DNA from: Lentzea albidocapillata subsp. violacea | GTDB taxonomy: Bacteria; Actinomycetota; Actinomycetes; Mycobacteriales; Pseudonocardiaceae | Direction of reading: 5' to 3' | NCBI RefSeq assembly: GCF_900100275.1 | Contig: NZ_FNET01000011.1 | Span: 186,001 to 250,000 of the forward strand | Length of the DNA: 64,000 nt | Part shown: one piece after another, positions 17,110 through 25,471 of the stretch | Numbering within the stretch: position 1 is the first letter of the stretch | How the letters are laid out: each line of letters opens with the position of its first letter | Notes under the pieces: model-generated | What the model was told of the DNA's origin: nothing | Databases searched by the model: none | Seen by the model: the letters and a program-made list of their open reading frames with translations, nothing else | Position numbers and translations under genes: made by a program

Positions 17110-17383
17110 CTTCTACCTCTTTGAACGTCCAGGCACGCGCGGCGAACGTGCGCCATCATCGCGGTGGCCGAGCACCGCTGACAATCAATTGGTACCCGCC
17201 TCGCAGGGGTACCGCCATATCGGTGACCAGCTTTGCGAACCTCGTGTAACGAAGGTCTATTCGTCCCCGATATGGCCGGTTGACGCTCTGCTCCGCTAGC
17301 CCTAGTCTCGCCACGAACACCTGCTCCTGGCCCTGCTGTCCGGTATTTCGCACCGGCCCAGCGCTTCGTTACCAGGAGCCAGA
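17110..17383. promoter_or_regulatory. Divergent control region of the polysaccharide locus
   Basis: This region carries several signals. GGTACCC at 17191-17197 and GGGTACC at 17207-17213 form a perfect 7-bp inverted repeat with a 9-base spacer. GTAACGAAG at 17246-17254 recurs inverted as CTTCGTTAC at 17364-17372. A sigma-A-like promoter for the plus strand is TTGACG (17280-17285) with TAGTCT (17303-17308) at 17-bp spacing, giving a leader of about 70 bases before the small ORF. The region is clearly lower in GC than its neighbours, as expected for regulation. Confidence 0.55.
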
Positions 17384-17455
17384 ATGACTCAACTTCAGAT
17401 CCTGTTCACTGTTGTTGCCCCTGCAACCGCTTTTGTAGACAGGTTTGTGTCATGA
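17384..17455 (+). CDS. 23-residue hydrophobic leader peptide ORF coupled to the GT2 gene
   Basis: An ATG at 17384 preceded by AGGAG (17374-17378) opens 23 codons (MTQLQILFTVV...DRFVS). Its TGA overlaps the ATG of the synthase gene as ATGA. The synthase itself has no separate ribosome site because its upstream region is this ORF, so translation is probably coupled. The peptide is mostly hydrophobic and uses unusually AT-ending codons for this genome. It may be a regulatory leader, a small membrane subunit of the synthase, or only a coupling device. Confidence 0.6.
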   Translation: MTQLQILFTVVAPATAFVDRFVS

Positions 17456-18774
17456 CAGACACGACACAATTCGCGACGTTCATGCTCGTCCTGCTGGTGT
17501 TTTGGCCCAGTTACAACCTGGTGCTCGCACTCTTTGTCTGGTGGCGTCCGAAACCGGGCGCACCGGAAGGTTCCTCGCGGCATCCACTGCAGTACTGGAT
17601 CATCATTCCGGCGTTGAACGAGGAACGGGTCGTAGCCAACACCGTGCGTTCCGCACTCGCTTTGGACGGAGCACGCACACCGGTTCAGGTCGTCGTAGTC
17701 GACGACGGCTCGGACGACCGCACACCGCACGTGCTGGCCGAGATCGACGACCACCGGCTGCACGTGCTCAGACGTGACCCGCCGGAAGCCCGGAAGGGCA
17801 AGGGCGAAGCGCTCAACCACGCCTTCGCTTACATCCGCGGCATCGCGGAGGAGGCCGGCACGGTCCACCGCACGATCGTCGGCGTGATCGACGGCGACGG
17901 CCGCGGCGAGCCCGGCATGCTGTCCGAGATCTCCGCGTACTTCGCGAAACGCGCCGTCGGTGCCGTGCAGTGCCGTGTCCGGATCCACAACCGCACCAAC
18001 CTGCTGGCGTTCCTGCAGGATCTGGAGTTCAGCTGCGTGGTGGACGCCTCGCAGTCGTTGCGAGACGTCGTCGGCACGGTCGGACTCGGTGGCAACGGCC
18101 AGTTCGTGCGCCTCAGGACGTTGATGGACCTGGGCGTGGCGCCGTGGTCGGCGTGCCTGGTCGAAGACCTGGAACTGGGCCTGCGCGTGCACCTGACCGG
18201 TCAGCGAATCCGGTACGCCACGCACGCGACGATCACCCAGCAGGGCCTGGTCGACGTCCAACGGCTGCTGCGGCAGCGCACCCGGTGGGGACAGGGCAAC
18301 CTGCAGTGCCTCGGGTACGTGCCGAAGCTGATCAGGGCCAGGCACGTGGGTTCCGTGGCGCTGATGGAGTTCCTGCAGTACCTGCTGACGCCGTGGCTGG
18401 TCGCGCCGATGACGGTGCTCGTCACCGCGTTGGTGGGCGTCAACTTCTACGCGCAGTTCACCGGCCTGGAGATCGCCGGGTTCACCGCGAGCGGCTCGAA
18501 CACCCTGCTGGCACTGGGGATCTGGCTGGTCGCCCTGCTGCTACCCGGCCTGATCTGGGGCGTGGTGCACCGGCTCAGGCACGGCGACGAACCGCTGTGG
18601 AGATGCCTGCTCGTCAGCCTGGCCTATCCGCTCTTCCTCGTCCTGGGCTCGGTCTCGACGTTGCGCGCGCTGTACCGGCACTTCGCCGGGCGCAACACGT
18701 GGGCGAAGACGGAACGCCTGGCGGAGAAGGAAGTTCCGGCGGTGACGGCGAAACAGGTGCCGAAGACTGCCTAG
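17452..18774 (+). CDS. Membrane processive glycosyltransferase family 2 (polysaccharide synthase)
   Basis: This 440-residue protein has one N-terminal membrane helix, a cytoplasmic GT2 domain and three to four C-terminal helices. The catalytic set is complete: VVVDDGSDD (Asp84-Asp85), DGDGRGE (DxD at 147-149), GGNGQF (213-218), EDLELG (238-243, catalytic base Asp239) and the RQRTRWGQGN motif of processive enzymes. It resembles the IcaA/PgaC, hyaluronan and cellulose synthase group and should extend and export a beta-linked polymer. Its neighbours (epimerase, deacetylase-like protein) suggest a GlcNAc- or ManNAc-based polymer. Its end overlaps the convergent response regulator gene by four bases. 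Confidence 0.88.
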   Translation: MTDTTQFATFMLVLLVFWPSYNLVLALFVWWRPKPGAPEGSSRHPLQYWIIIPALNEERVVANTVRSALALDGARTPVQVVVVDDGSDDRTPHVLAEIDDHRLHVLRRDPPEARKGKGEALNHAFAYIRGIAEEAGTVHRTIVGVIDGDGRGEPGMLSEISAYFAKRAVGAVQCRVRIHNRTNLLAFLQDLEFSCVVDASQSLRDVVGTVGLGGNGQFVRLRTLMDLGVAPWSACLVEDLELGLRVHLTGQRIRYATHATITQQGLVDVQRLLRQRTRWGQGNLQCLGYVPKLIRARHVGSVALMEFLQYLLTPWLVAPMTVLVTALVGVNFYAQFTGLEIAGFTASGSNTLLALGIWLVALLLPGLIWGVVHRLRHGDEPLWRCLLVSLAYPLFLVLGSVSTLRALYRHFAGRNTWAKTERLAEKEVPAVTAKQVPKTA

Positions 18775-19424
18775 AAGGTGCCTGGGTGGGCGCGTCTGCG
18801 CCGGGCAGCGTAGACGCCAGCCTCGGTACGGCGGTCGAAGCCGAGCTTGTGCAGGAGTGACGACACATAGTTCTTGACGGTCTTCTCCGCGAGGAACAGG
18901 CGGTTCGCGATCTGCCGGTTCGTCATGCCCTCGGCGATGAGGTCGAGGATGCGGCGTTCCTGCGGACTCAGCGCGGCATAGCGCGGATCTTCCTCCGGCC
19001 CGCCGCGGAGTCGTTGCAGAACGGTGGCGGTGACGCCGGCGTGCAGGAGCGATCCGCCCGAGGCGAGGGTGCGGACGGCGGCCACGAGGTCGTTGCCCGA
19101 CACCTCTTTCAGCATGTAGCCGGACGCGCCGGCCATGATCGCGCCGAACAGTGCCTCGTCGTCCGAGTAGGACGTGAGCATCAGGCACGCGGGTGGCGGC
19201 TGCACCAGGCTCCTGATCTCCCGGCACACCGTGACGCCGTCGCCGTCGGGCAGCCGGACGTCGATGATCGCGACGTCGGGCCTGAGCCGTGTCGCCTGCG
19301 CGATCGCGGCCGTGGCGCTGTCCGCCTGGCCGACGACCTTGATGTCCTCCGCCTGCGCCAGCAACTGTACGAGCCCGCGCCGCACGATCTCGTGGTCGTC
19401 CACGAGCAGCACCGCTACCGCCAT
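18771..19424 (-). CDS. NarL/DevR-type response regulator
   Basis: This 217-residue regulator has a receiver domain with acidic pocket VDDHE, phosphoacceptor Asp55 (AIIDVRLPDGDG), Thr/Ser switch LTSYSDDEA and Lys in GYMLKEVS. A LuxR helix-turn-helix follows (LSPQERRILDLIAEGMTNRQIANRLFLAEKTVKNYVSSLLHKL). The closest well-known relatives are DevR/DosR. It overlaps the histidine kinase gene by ten bases, so the two form an operon with the kinase first. Confidence 0.9.
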   Translation of the reverse strand: MAVAVLLVDDHEIVRRGLVQLLAQAEDIKVVGQADSATAAIAQATRLRPDVAIIDVRLPDGDGVTVCREIRSLVQPPPACLMLTSYSDDEALFGAIMAGASGYMLKEVSGNDLVAAVRTLASGGSLLHAGVTATVLQRLRGGPEEDPRYAALSPQERRILDLIAEGMTNRQIANRLFLAEKTVKNYVSSLLHKLGFDRRTEAGVYAARRRRAHPGTF

Positions 19425-20926
19425 CTTGCCTCCTGCAACACCAGTGGAACGAACCAGGTGATGCTCACTCCCGCGCCGGGGATCGAGTCGACCGCGCAGT
19501 CGCCGTGATGACGCCGCGCCCGAGCCGCCATGTTCGCCAGTCCGCCGGCGTGGTGGGGTACCCCGGCCGAATCGTCAGCCAACAGCAAGCCTCTGCCGTC
19601 GTCCTTGACCATGAGCTCGAGACTCGTCACGGTGCGATCGACGCTCACGGCGACAGCGACGTGCTTCGCTCTCGCGTGGCGCACGACGTTCGTGAGCGCT
19701 TCTCGGAGCGTGGCGAGCAAATCGGGCCGAACCTGGTCCGGCACAACGCTGTCCAACGGCCCTTCGAGCGACACGTCCGGCTCGAACCCGAGCAGCCGTG
19801 CGGACTCGTGCACCGCGTTGAGCAGCTGGCCACGCAGACTCGTGCTTCCGGACGGCGGTTCCTGCAGGGAGAAGATGGTGCGGCGGATCTCGCGGATCGT
19901 GTGGTCGACCTCCTCCACGAACCCGCTGATCCGCTCGACGACCTGGGGCTTGCCACTCATCCCGGTCAGCCCCTGCAGCCCGAGCCCGAGCCCGAACAGC
20001 CGCTGGATGACCAGGTCGTGCAGATCCCGCGCGATGCGGTCGCGATCCTCCAGCACCGCGAGCCGCTCGGTGTCGCTTCGCGCCCGCGTGAACTCCAGCA
20101 CCAGCGCGGCCTGCGCGGCGAAGGCCTCGATGAGGTCGGGATCGTCGAAGCTCGGCTCGCCCGGCGGCCGCGCGACGATGAGCACACCGATCGTCCGTTC
20201 CCCCACCGTGAGCGGCACGATCGCGCACGCCCCCGGCACCGCGGCCAGGCTGCCCTCGTCGTGGCACTCGCCCTGGCCCGACTCGTAGACCCGGTAGGTG
20301 ACGCTGCCGTCCTTCGGCACCCGCATGCCCTCGGCGTCGTACGTGCCGCCGTCGGTCACCTCGATGACGAGATCGCCGTTCTGATCCGGCAGCACCACCC
20401 CCGCGAAGTCCGCGTTCGCCGTCGTGCGCGCGGTCCTCGCCACGAGGTAGAGCGCGTCACGGCCGTTCGTGCCCATCAGCAGGTCGGTGGTCACCTCGGC
20501 GGCGGCCCTGAGCCACGCCTCACGCTTGCGTGTCTGTTCATAGCGGTCAAGGTGGCCCACGGCGCTGCCCGCCGCCGTCGACAGCGCGGTGAGGATGTCG
20601 CGGTCCTGGGCGGTGAACTCCGGCTTCCCGGCCAGGAAGAGGTTGCCGAACGTCTCGTCGTGGACCTTGATCGGCGCGCCCAGGAAGTCCGCTACGCCGA
20701 TCGAGCGCGGATCACCGGACGTGATCTGGACCTGGCCGTCGTGGTGGCCGCCGAACTCGGTGAGCTCCTTGTGGCCGTTGATCACCGCCAACGCGCCGTA
20801 GGGGGCCTCGATCAGCTCGCAGGCGGACTCGACGACGTGACGCAGCAGCTCGGGCAGGGTGTCGTCTTCGGCGAACGACAGGACGACATCCAGCACTCGC
20901 TGTTCCGTGCTCACGTTGACGCCCAC
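19415..20926 (-). CDS. DevS-like GAF-domain sensor histidine kinase
   Basis: This 503-residue soluble kinase has two GAF domains (about 22-127 and 150-280), then a HisKA_3 dimerisation helix with RDRIARDLHDLVIQRLFGLGL (phospho-acceptor His303). The ATPase domain shows the N-box REALTNVVRHARA and the DDGRG box. This is the DevS/DosT architecture. In mycobacterial DevS, GAF-A binds heme through a His in the segment just before FLGVPV. Here that segment is shortened to GDPRSIGVADFLGAP, so the usual heme ligand appears absent. The signal sensed is therefore uncertain. The start is GTG at 20926, with a second GTG four codons in. Confidence 0.88.
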   Translation of the reverse strand: MGVNVSTEQRVLDVVLSFAEDDTLPELLRHVVESACELIEAPYGALAVINGHKELTEFGGHHDGQVQITSGDPRSIGVADFLGAPIKVHDETFGNLFLAGKPEFTAQDRDILTALSTAAGSAVGHLDRYEQTRKREAWLRAAAEVTTDLLMGTNGRDALYLVARTARTTANADFAGVVLPDQNGDLVIEVTDGGTYDAEGMRVPKDGSVTYRVYESGQGECHDEGSLAAVPGACAIVPLTVGERTIGVLIVARPPGEPSFDDPDLIEAFAAQAALVLEFTRARSDTERLAVLEDRDRIARDLHDLVIQRLFGLGLGLQGLTGMSGKPQVVERISGFVEEVDHTIREIRRTIFSLQEPPSGSTSLRGQLLNAVHESARLLGFEPDVSLEGPLDSVVPDQVRPDLLATLREALTNVVRHARAKHVAVAVSVDRTVTSLELMVKDDGRGLLLADDSAGVPHHAGGLANMAARARRHHGDCAVDSIPGAGVSITWFVPLVLQEARWR

Positions 20927-21007
20927 GGCTTCACCCCTTGGGGGGATAGAAGTGACACCGCACGAACGACTGAGGGTAACTCCCGAGCGTAGTCAACGGG
21001 GAGACTG

Positions 21008-21023
21008 TCACTGCAAACAGTGA
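21008..21023. promoter_or_regulatory. Inverted repeat TCACTG-CAAA-CAGTGA upstream of the two-component operon
   Basis: A perfect 6-bp inverted repeat with a four-base spacer lies about 80 bases upstream of the kinase start. NarL-type regulators bind short dyads, so this could be an autoregulatory site. It may equally be a hairpin at the end of the minus-strand membrane protein gene region. Confidence 0.35.
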
Positions 21024-21062
21024 ACTTTGGGGCTACTGAGAGTAGAGGTGCGTGGCGCGTGG

Positions 21063-21671
21063 TCAGTGCAGGCCGACGGTGAAGCCCTCGTCGATCACGC
21101 CACGGTAGATCTGCGGGGCGAACGTCCGCAGCCCGTGGTCGATCGGCCCGATGAACCCGGCCGAGTCCCCGAGCGGCAGCCTATACCCGTTCTGCACGCG
21201 GTGGAACTCCCACAGGGGCTCCATCGCCGGGTGCGCGGGCCGGAACTGCTGCGGGTCGCGCGGGTGCAGGTCGACGCGCACCAACGTCCGGCGTACCAGG
21301 GCGTCTGCCAGCTGAACTGCGCGTTCCCGGGTTCGGGAGATCGAGATCGCGCCCAGGTCCTGCCAGGCCACCGCCCACGGCATGCCCTGCGGGTCGTCCA
21401 GGCGGATGCCCTGCTGCTCGATGACGAGCTTGCGGGGGCGGGAGATGGTCTTCCACCTGACGACGGCCATGACGCCGATGCCGGTGAACGCGATGCCGAT
21501 GACGGCCGCGATGCCGCCGCCCACCGGTTCGCCGTCCATGAAGGCGGTGACGGCACCGGCCAGGGCGAGGATGCCCAGGATTCCGGCGACCGAGCCGCCG
21601 ATCAGCACCTTGCGGGTGTCGCTCTTGCCGAGGTCGACGATGACGGGTGGAGGTGCTCCCCAAGCGGTCAT
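21063..21671 (-). CDS. Two-helix membrane protein with PH-like soluble domain
   Basis: This 202-residue protein has two close membrane helices (about residues 23-42 and 50-68: VLIGGSVAGILGILALAG, GGIAAVIGIAFTGIGVMAVV). The cytoplasmic part of about 130 residues starts RPRKLVIEQQGIRLDDPQGMPWAVAWQDLGAISI, which is the pattern of bacterial PH-like domains. The function is unknown. Its start overlaps the MeaB stop by four bases (ATGA), so it is co-expressed with the acyl-CoA genes upstream. Confidence 0.75.
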   Translation of the reverse strand: MTAWGAPPPVIVDLGKSDTRKVLIGGSVAGILGILALAGAVTAFMDGEPVGGGIAAVIGIAFTGIGVMAVVRWKTISRPRKLVIEQQGIRLDDPQGMPWAVAWQDLGAISISRTRERAVQLADALVRRTLVRVDLHPRDPQQFRPAHPAMEPLWEFHRVQNGYRLPLGDSAGFIGPIDHGLRTFAPQIYRGVIDEGFTVGLH

Positions 21672-22618
21672 GACCGCAGATTACCGCTGATCAACAGCTC
21701 GGCCGCGGCGAACGGGTCCAGTTCGCCGGACACCACGCGCTTCGCCAGCTGGTCCACCGGGCCGAAGCGGGTGCGGACCCGGTCCACGGCGATCGCCTCG
21801 ATCTCGGCGCCGGCCCTGCGGAGGCGGCGTTCCGCGAGTTCGCCGTGCGTGGCCATCCACGACTGGTGCTCGGCGATCGCCTCGACCACGCGGTCGAGGC
21901 CCTCCATGCGGGCGGCCACCGTCTTGACCACCGGTGGGCGCCAGACCGGGCCGGAGCGGTCGCGGCGGCCCAGGGAGATCATGTACTTGAGGTCGCGCGC
22001 GGTCTGGTCGGCGCCGTCACGGTCGGCCTTGTTGACGACGAAGACGTCCGCGATCTCCAGGATGCCCGCCTTCGCGGCCTGGATACCGTCTCCCATGCCT
22101 GGCGCCAGCAGGACGATGGTCGTGTCGGCGAGGGCGACGATCTCCACTTCGGACTGACCGACGCCGACCGTCTCCACGAGGATCACGTCGAAACCGGCGG
22201 CGTCGAGCACCCGCAACGCCTGCGGGGTGGCCCAGGACAGGCCGCCGAGGTGGCCTCGGGTGGCCATCGAGCGGATGAAGACGCCGGGATCGGTGGCGTG
22301 GTCGCCCATCCGCACGCGGTCACCCAGCAGGGCGCCGCCGGAGAACGGGCTGGACGGGTCGACGGCGATCACGGCGACACGCTTGCCCTCGGCGCGGAAG
22401 GCGCGCACGAGGGCGTTGGTGGAGGTCGACTTGCCCACGCCAGGGGCGCCGGTCAGGCCGATGACCTGGGCGTTGCCGGTGTGCGGGGCGAGCGCCGCGG
22501 CCACCTCCGGAAGGGCCGAGCTCGCCTGTTCCACCAGGGAGATCAGTCTGGCGACCGCGCGCGGCTCGCCGTCACGCGCGCGGTCGACCAGTTCTGTTAC
22601 GTCAACAGCTGCGGCCAC
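21668..22618 (-). CDS. meaB: MeaB/ArgK-type G3E GTPase, chaperone of B12-dependent acyl-CoA mutases
   Basis: This 316-residue GTPase guards and reloads adenosylcobalamin-dependent mutases. Walker A is GAPGVGKST; the following block VAVIAVDPSSPFSGGALLGDRVRM holds the switch residues; VETVGVGQSE and VVNKADRDGADQT give the remaining G motifs. It lies ten bases after the thiolase gene, in the same direction. The B12-dependent ethylmalonyl-CoA mutase gene at 47896-49905 is a likely client, as is a methylmalonyl-CoA mutase elsewhere in the genome. Confidence 0.93.
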   Translation of the reverse strand: MAAAVDVTELVDRARDGEPRAVARLISLVEQASSALPEVAAALAPHTGNAQVIGLTGAPGVGKSTSTNALVRAFRAEGKRVAVIAVDPSSPFSGGALLGDRVRMGDHATDPGVFIRSMATRGHLGGLSWATPQALRVLDAAGFDVILVETVGVGQSEVEIVALADTTIVLLAPGMGDGIQAAKAGILEIADVFVVNKADRDGADQTARDLKYMISLGRRDRSGPVWRPPVVKTVAARMEGLDRVVEAIAEHQSWMATHGELAERRLRRAGAEIEAIAVDRVRTRFGPVDQLAKRVVSGELDPFAAAELLISGNLRS

Positions 22619-22627
22619 AGCCAGACA

Positions 22628-23818
22628 CTAGGCCCTGGAGGGAACACGGATGATCAGAGCGTCGCCCTGACCACCACCACCGCACAGTGCCGCGGCACCC
22701 ACGCCGCCGCCTCGACGCTGCAGCTCGAGAGCGAGGTGCAGGGCGATGCGGGCGCCGGACATGCCGATCGGGTGGCCCAGCGCGATGGCGCCGCCGTTGA
22801 CGTTGACCTTGTCCTCGGAGATTCCGAGCTGACGGGAAGAAACGATGCCGACCGCGGCGAACGCCTCGTTGATCTCGATCAGGTCGAGGTCGGCGGGGTC
22901 GATGCCCTCCTTGGCGCACGCGGCCTTGATGGCGTTGGACGGCTGCTCGTGCAGCGAGGCGTCGGGACCCGCGACGACGCCGTGGGCGCCGATCTCCGCG
23001 ATCCACTCCAGGCCCAGTTCCTCGGCCTTCGCCTTGCTCATCACGACCACGGCGGCCGCGCCGTCGGAGATCTGCGACGCCGAACCCGCGGTGATGGTGC
23101 CGTCCGCGGCGAACGCCGGGCGCAGCTTGCCGAGCGAGTCCGCAGTCGTGTCGGCACGCACGCCCTCGTCCGTGCTGAACAGGACCGGGTCGCCCTTGCG
23201 CTGCGGGATCGCGACCGGCGCGATCTCGGCCTCGAAGACACCGTTCCCGGCGGCCTTCGCGGCGAGCTGGTGCGAACGCGCGGAGAACGCGTCCTGCTCC
23301 TCGCGCGTGACGCCGTAGCGGCCGTTGTACTTCTCGGTCGAGACGCCCATCGCGACCTGGTCGAACGCGCAGAACAGACCGTCGTGCGCCATGTGGTCGA
23401 CCATCGTCACGTCGCCGTACTTGAACCCGCCGCGCGACTTCGGCAGCAGGTGCGGCGCCTGTGTCATCGACTCCTGGCCACCGGCCACGACAACGTCGAA
23501 CTCGCCGGCGCGGATCAGCTGGTCGGCCAGCGCGATCGCGTCGATGCCGGACAGGCACACCTTGTTGATGGTCAGCGCGGGCACGCTCATCGGGATGCCC
23601 GCGGCCACCGCGGCCTGGCGGGCGGGAATCTGGCCCGCGCCGGCGGTGAGCACCTGACCCATGATCACGTACTGCACCTGCTCGGGGGCCACGCCCGCGC
23701 GCTCCAGTGCCGCCTTGATCGCGACGCCACCGAGCTGGGCGCCCGAGAAGTCCTTGAGCGATCCCAGCAGGCGACCCATCGGGGTACGCGCCCCGGCGAC
23801 GATCACGGAACCGGACAC
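22628..23818 (-). CDS. Acetyl-CoA acetyltransferase (thiolase)
   Basis: The enzyme condenses two acetyl-CoA to acetoacetyl-CoA or cleaves 3-ketoacyl-CoA. The nucleophile is Cys88 in NKVCLSG, the His is in [10 protein letters not shown], and the second Cys is in CGGGGQGDA, all as expected for about 396 residues. The GTG at 23818 is preferred over the ATG four codons earlier because GGAGG, contained in that ATG-GAG-G stretch, sits five bases ahead of it. It leads the operon thiolase-meaB-membrane protein and diverges from the epimerase gene. In mycobacteria fadA4 also lies next to the methylmalonyl-CoA epimerase gene. Confidence 0.93.
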   Translation of the reverse strand: MSGSVIVAGARTPMGRLLGSLKDFSGAQLGGVAIKAALERAGVAPEQVQYVIMGQVLTAGAGQIPARQAAVAAGIPMSVPALTINKVCLSGIDAIALADQLIRAGEFDVVVAGGQESMTQAPHLLPKSRGGFKYGDVTMVDHMAHDGLFCAFDQVAMGVSTEKYNGRYGVTREEQDAFSARSHQLAAKAAGNGVFEAEIAPVAIPQRKGDPVLFSTDEGVRADTTADSLGKLRPAFAADGTITAGSASQISDGAAAVVVMSKAKAEELGLEWIAEIGAHGVVAGPDASLHEQPSNAIKAACAKEGIDPADLDLIEINEAFAAVGIVSSRQLGISEDKVNVNGGAIALGHPIGMSGARIALHLALELQRRGGGVGAAALCGGGGQGDALIIRVPSRA

Positions 23819-23943
23819 AACTGCCTCCATTGGAAGAGCGAACGGTCGTTAACTAGGCACCATACCTGGGGCTACTGCTCGGTAATCGTGTGAGACCCCG
23901 CACAGGAGCACCTGCACCGATCAGGTAGATACCCTTGCCCGCT

Positions 23944-24387
23944 ATGAACGCAGACCTCGCTCGATTCGTGACCGCGATCGACCACGTGGGCATCGCCGTG
24001 CCCGACCTCGACGCCGCCATCGCGTTCTACCGCGACAACTTCGGCCTCGAGGTCGCTCACGAAGAGGTGAACGAGGAGCAGGGTGTGCGCGAGGCGATGC
24101 TGCACGCGCCCGGCGACCACGCGGGCACCGCGATCCAGCTGCTGGCGCCGCTGAACGAGGACTCGACGATCGCGAAGTTCATCGGCCGCTCCGGCCCCGG
24201 CCTGCAGCAGCTCGCCTACCGGGTGTCCGATGTGGACGTCGCGGCGGACGCGCTGAGGGCGAAGGGGCTGCGGCTGCTCTACGACACGGCCCGGCGCGGC
24301 ACGTCCGACAGCCGGGTCAACTTCGTGCACCCGAAGGACGCGGGCGGCGTGCTCATCGAGCTGGTCGAACCTGCGGCGAAGCACTAG
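23944..24387 (+). CDS. mce: Methylmalonyl-CoA epimerase
   Basis: This 147-residue protein of the vicinal-oxygen-chelate fold interconverts (R)- and (S)-methylmalonyl-CoA. It has two beta-alpha-beta-beta-beta modules with metal ligands in AIDHVGIAVPDLDAA, LQQLAYRVSDVD and the closing VLIELVEP. The ATG at 23944 is chosen; a TTG three codons earlier is possible. No clear ribosome site is seen. It diverges from the thiolase gene and converges with the TetR gene, overlapping it by 35 bases. Confidence 0.92.
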   Translation: MNADLARFVTAIDHVGIAVPDLDAAIAFYRDNFGLEVAHEEVNEEQGVREAMLHAPGDHAGTAIQLLAPLNEDSTIAKFIGRSGPGLQQLAYRVSDVDVAADALRAKGLRLLYDTARRGTSDSRVNFVHPKDAGGVLIELVEPAAKH

Positions 24388-24931
24388 CGACGAGGGCGCT
24401 GGCGACGAAGTTCAGTTCGCGGTCGATCGGATCCTCCTCGTCGCTGTGCCTCGCCACCGAGTGCCGGTAGCTGACGGCCAGCGCGAGGAGTGCCGCGGCG
24501 GCCTCGACGTCCTTGATCGCGACGGCTGCCCCGCCCGCGGCGATGATGACCTGTTTGATCTGCGCCGCAACGTTGTCGTAGCGCGCCTGCATCGCGTCCC
24601 GCACAGCCGAATGCGTATCCGCTTCACGCCACAACAGGTGTGAGAGCAGTGGTGAGGCGTTCAAGCGCGCGTCGAGAGCCGCCACGAGCCTTCTGAGCGA
24701 CTCCGCGACGTCTCCCGCGACCACGATCCTGCGGTGGTCGACCGTGCTGTCCGGCAACCGCGCGACCAGTGCGGCGAGCAGGTCCTTCTTGCGGTTGAAG
24801 TAGTAGTGCACCAGGCCTTTGGGCACGCCGGCGCGCTCGGCGATCCGCGAGGTCGGGGTGGCGTCGAAGCCGCCGTCGGCGAACAACTCCTCAGCCGCGG
24901 CCAGGATGCGTTCCTTGGCCGAGTCCTCCAC
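24353..24931 (-). CDS. TetR-family transcriptional regulator
   Basis: The GTG at 24931 follows GGAGGAG, giving 192 residues. The N-terminal helix-turn-helix is typical (KERILAAAEELFADGGFDATPTSRIAERAGVPKGLVHYYFNRKKDLL). The ligand domain is divergent, so the inducer cannot be read. A perfect 9-bp inverted repeat 20 bases upstream is a candidate for its own operator. Given the neighbours (thiolase, epimerase, crotonyl-CoA reductase), an acyl-CoA ligand is a reasonable guess. Confidence 0.88.
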   Translation of the reverse strand: MEDSAKERILAAAEELFADGGFDATPTSRIAERAGVPKGLVHYYFNRKKDLLAALVARLPDSTVDHRRIVVAGDVAESLRRLVAALDARLNASPLLSHLLWREADTHSAVRDAMQARYDNVAAQIKQVIIAAGGAAVAIKDVEAAAALLALAVSYRHSVARHSDEEDPIDRELNFVASALVASASPQVRPAR

Positions 24932-24950
24932 GCGTCTCCTCCACGAGTGT

Positions 24951-24978
24951 GTGGGCCCAAGAGGTTTCCTGGGCCCAC
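24951..24978. promoter_or_regulatory. Perfect inverted repeat GTGGGCCCA-N10-TGGGCCCAC
   Basis: Nine-base arms at 24951-24959 and 24970-24978 lie between the tetR start and the stop of the SPW-repeat membrane gene, both on the minus strand. The repeat could be the terminator of the membrane gene or the TetR operator. TetR operators are usually dyads of this size. Confidence 0.6.
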
Positions 24979-24993
24979 AGGTTTGCTGCCTGA

Positions 24994-25353
24994 TCAGTGC
25001 GGTTGCGCCGCAGCCGAGTGTGCTGCGTTCGCGGCGGGCATTGCGAGTGCGCCGGCCGCAATGGTGAGCACGCCACCGGCCCAGGAGACCCACGAGGCCT
25101 CCATCATGCCGGTGTAGCCCATCACCCACGGAGAGATGAACAGCAGTGCTCCGAGCACCATCTGCACGTACTCCCCGTAGATCATCGCGGGCATGGCGAG
25201 TTCGACGAGTCCGTCGATCGCGATGAGCGCGCCGAGCACGATCATCGTCCACATGGCCGCGTTCGAGGTGTCCACGACGAGCGGAGACAGCAGCACCAGC
25301 ACGCCGATCGCTACCTCGGCCCAGTCCTGCCACCTGGTCCACGCCTTGGTCAT
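24994..25353 (-). CDS. SPW-repeat four-helix membrane protein
   Basis: This 119-residue protein has four membrane helices in two similar halves, each with the SPW/SPL motif (VLVLLSPLVVDTS and ALLFISPWVMGYTG). This defines the SPW repeat family of small bacterial membrane proteins of unknown function. It starts with ATG at 25353, lies divergent to the crotonyl-CoA reductase gene and ahead of tetR. Confidence 0.85.
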   Translation of the reverse strand: MTKAWTRWQDWAEVAIGVLVLLSPLVVDTSNAAMWTMIVLGALIAIDGLVELAMPAMIYGEYVQMVLGALLFISPWVMGYTGMMEASWVSWAGGVLTIAAGALAMPAANAAHSAAAQPH

Positions 25354-25471
25354 CGCTGCACCTGTCCTTTCTGGCTACCTCCTCCTTCTCGGACGTCTTC
25401 GATGGTCCTCTTGGTTGGCCGCCCGGTCAATAATTCTGGGTGGGATCCCTCACACGCGTGATTCTGGATCG

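Noticed and set aside
24932-25342. Long N-terminal extension of the TetR regulator
   Set aside because: It is a shadow of the SPW membrane gene. GGAGGAG and the GTG at 24931 fix a standard TetR length.
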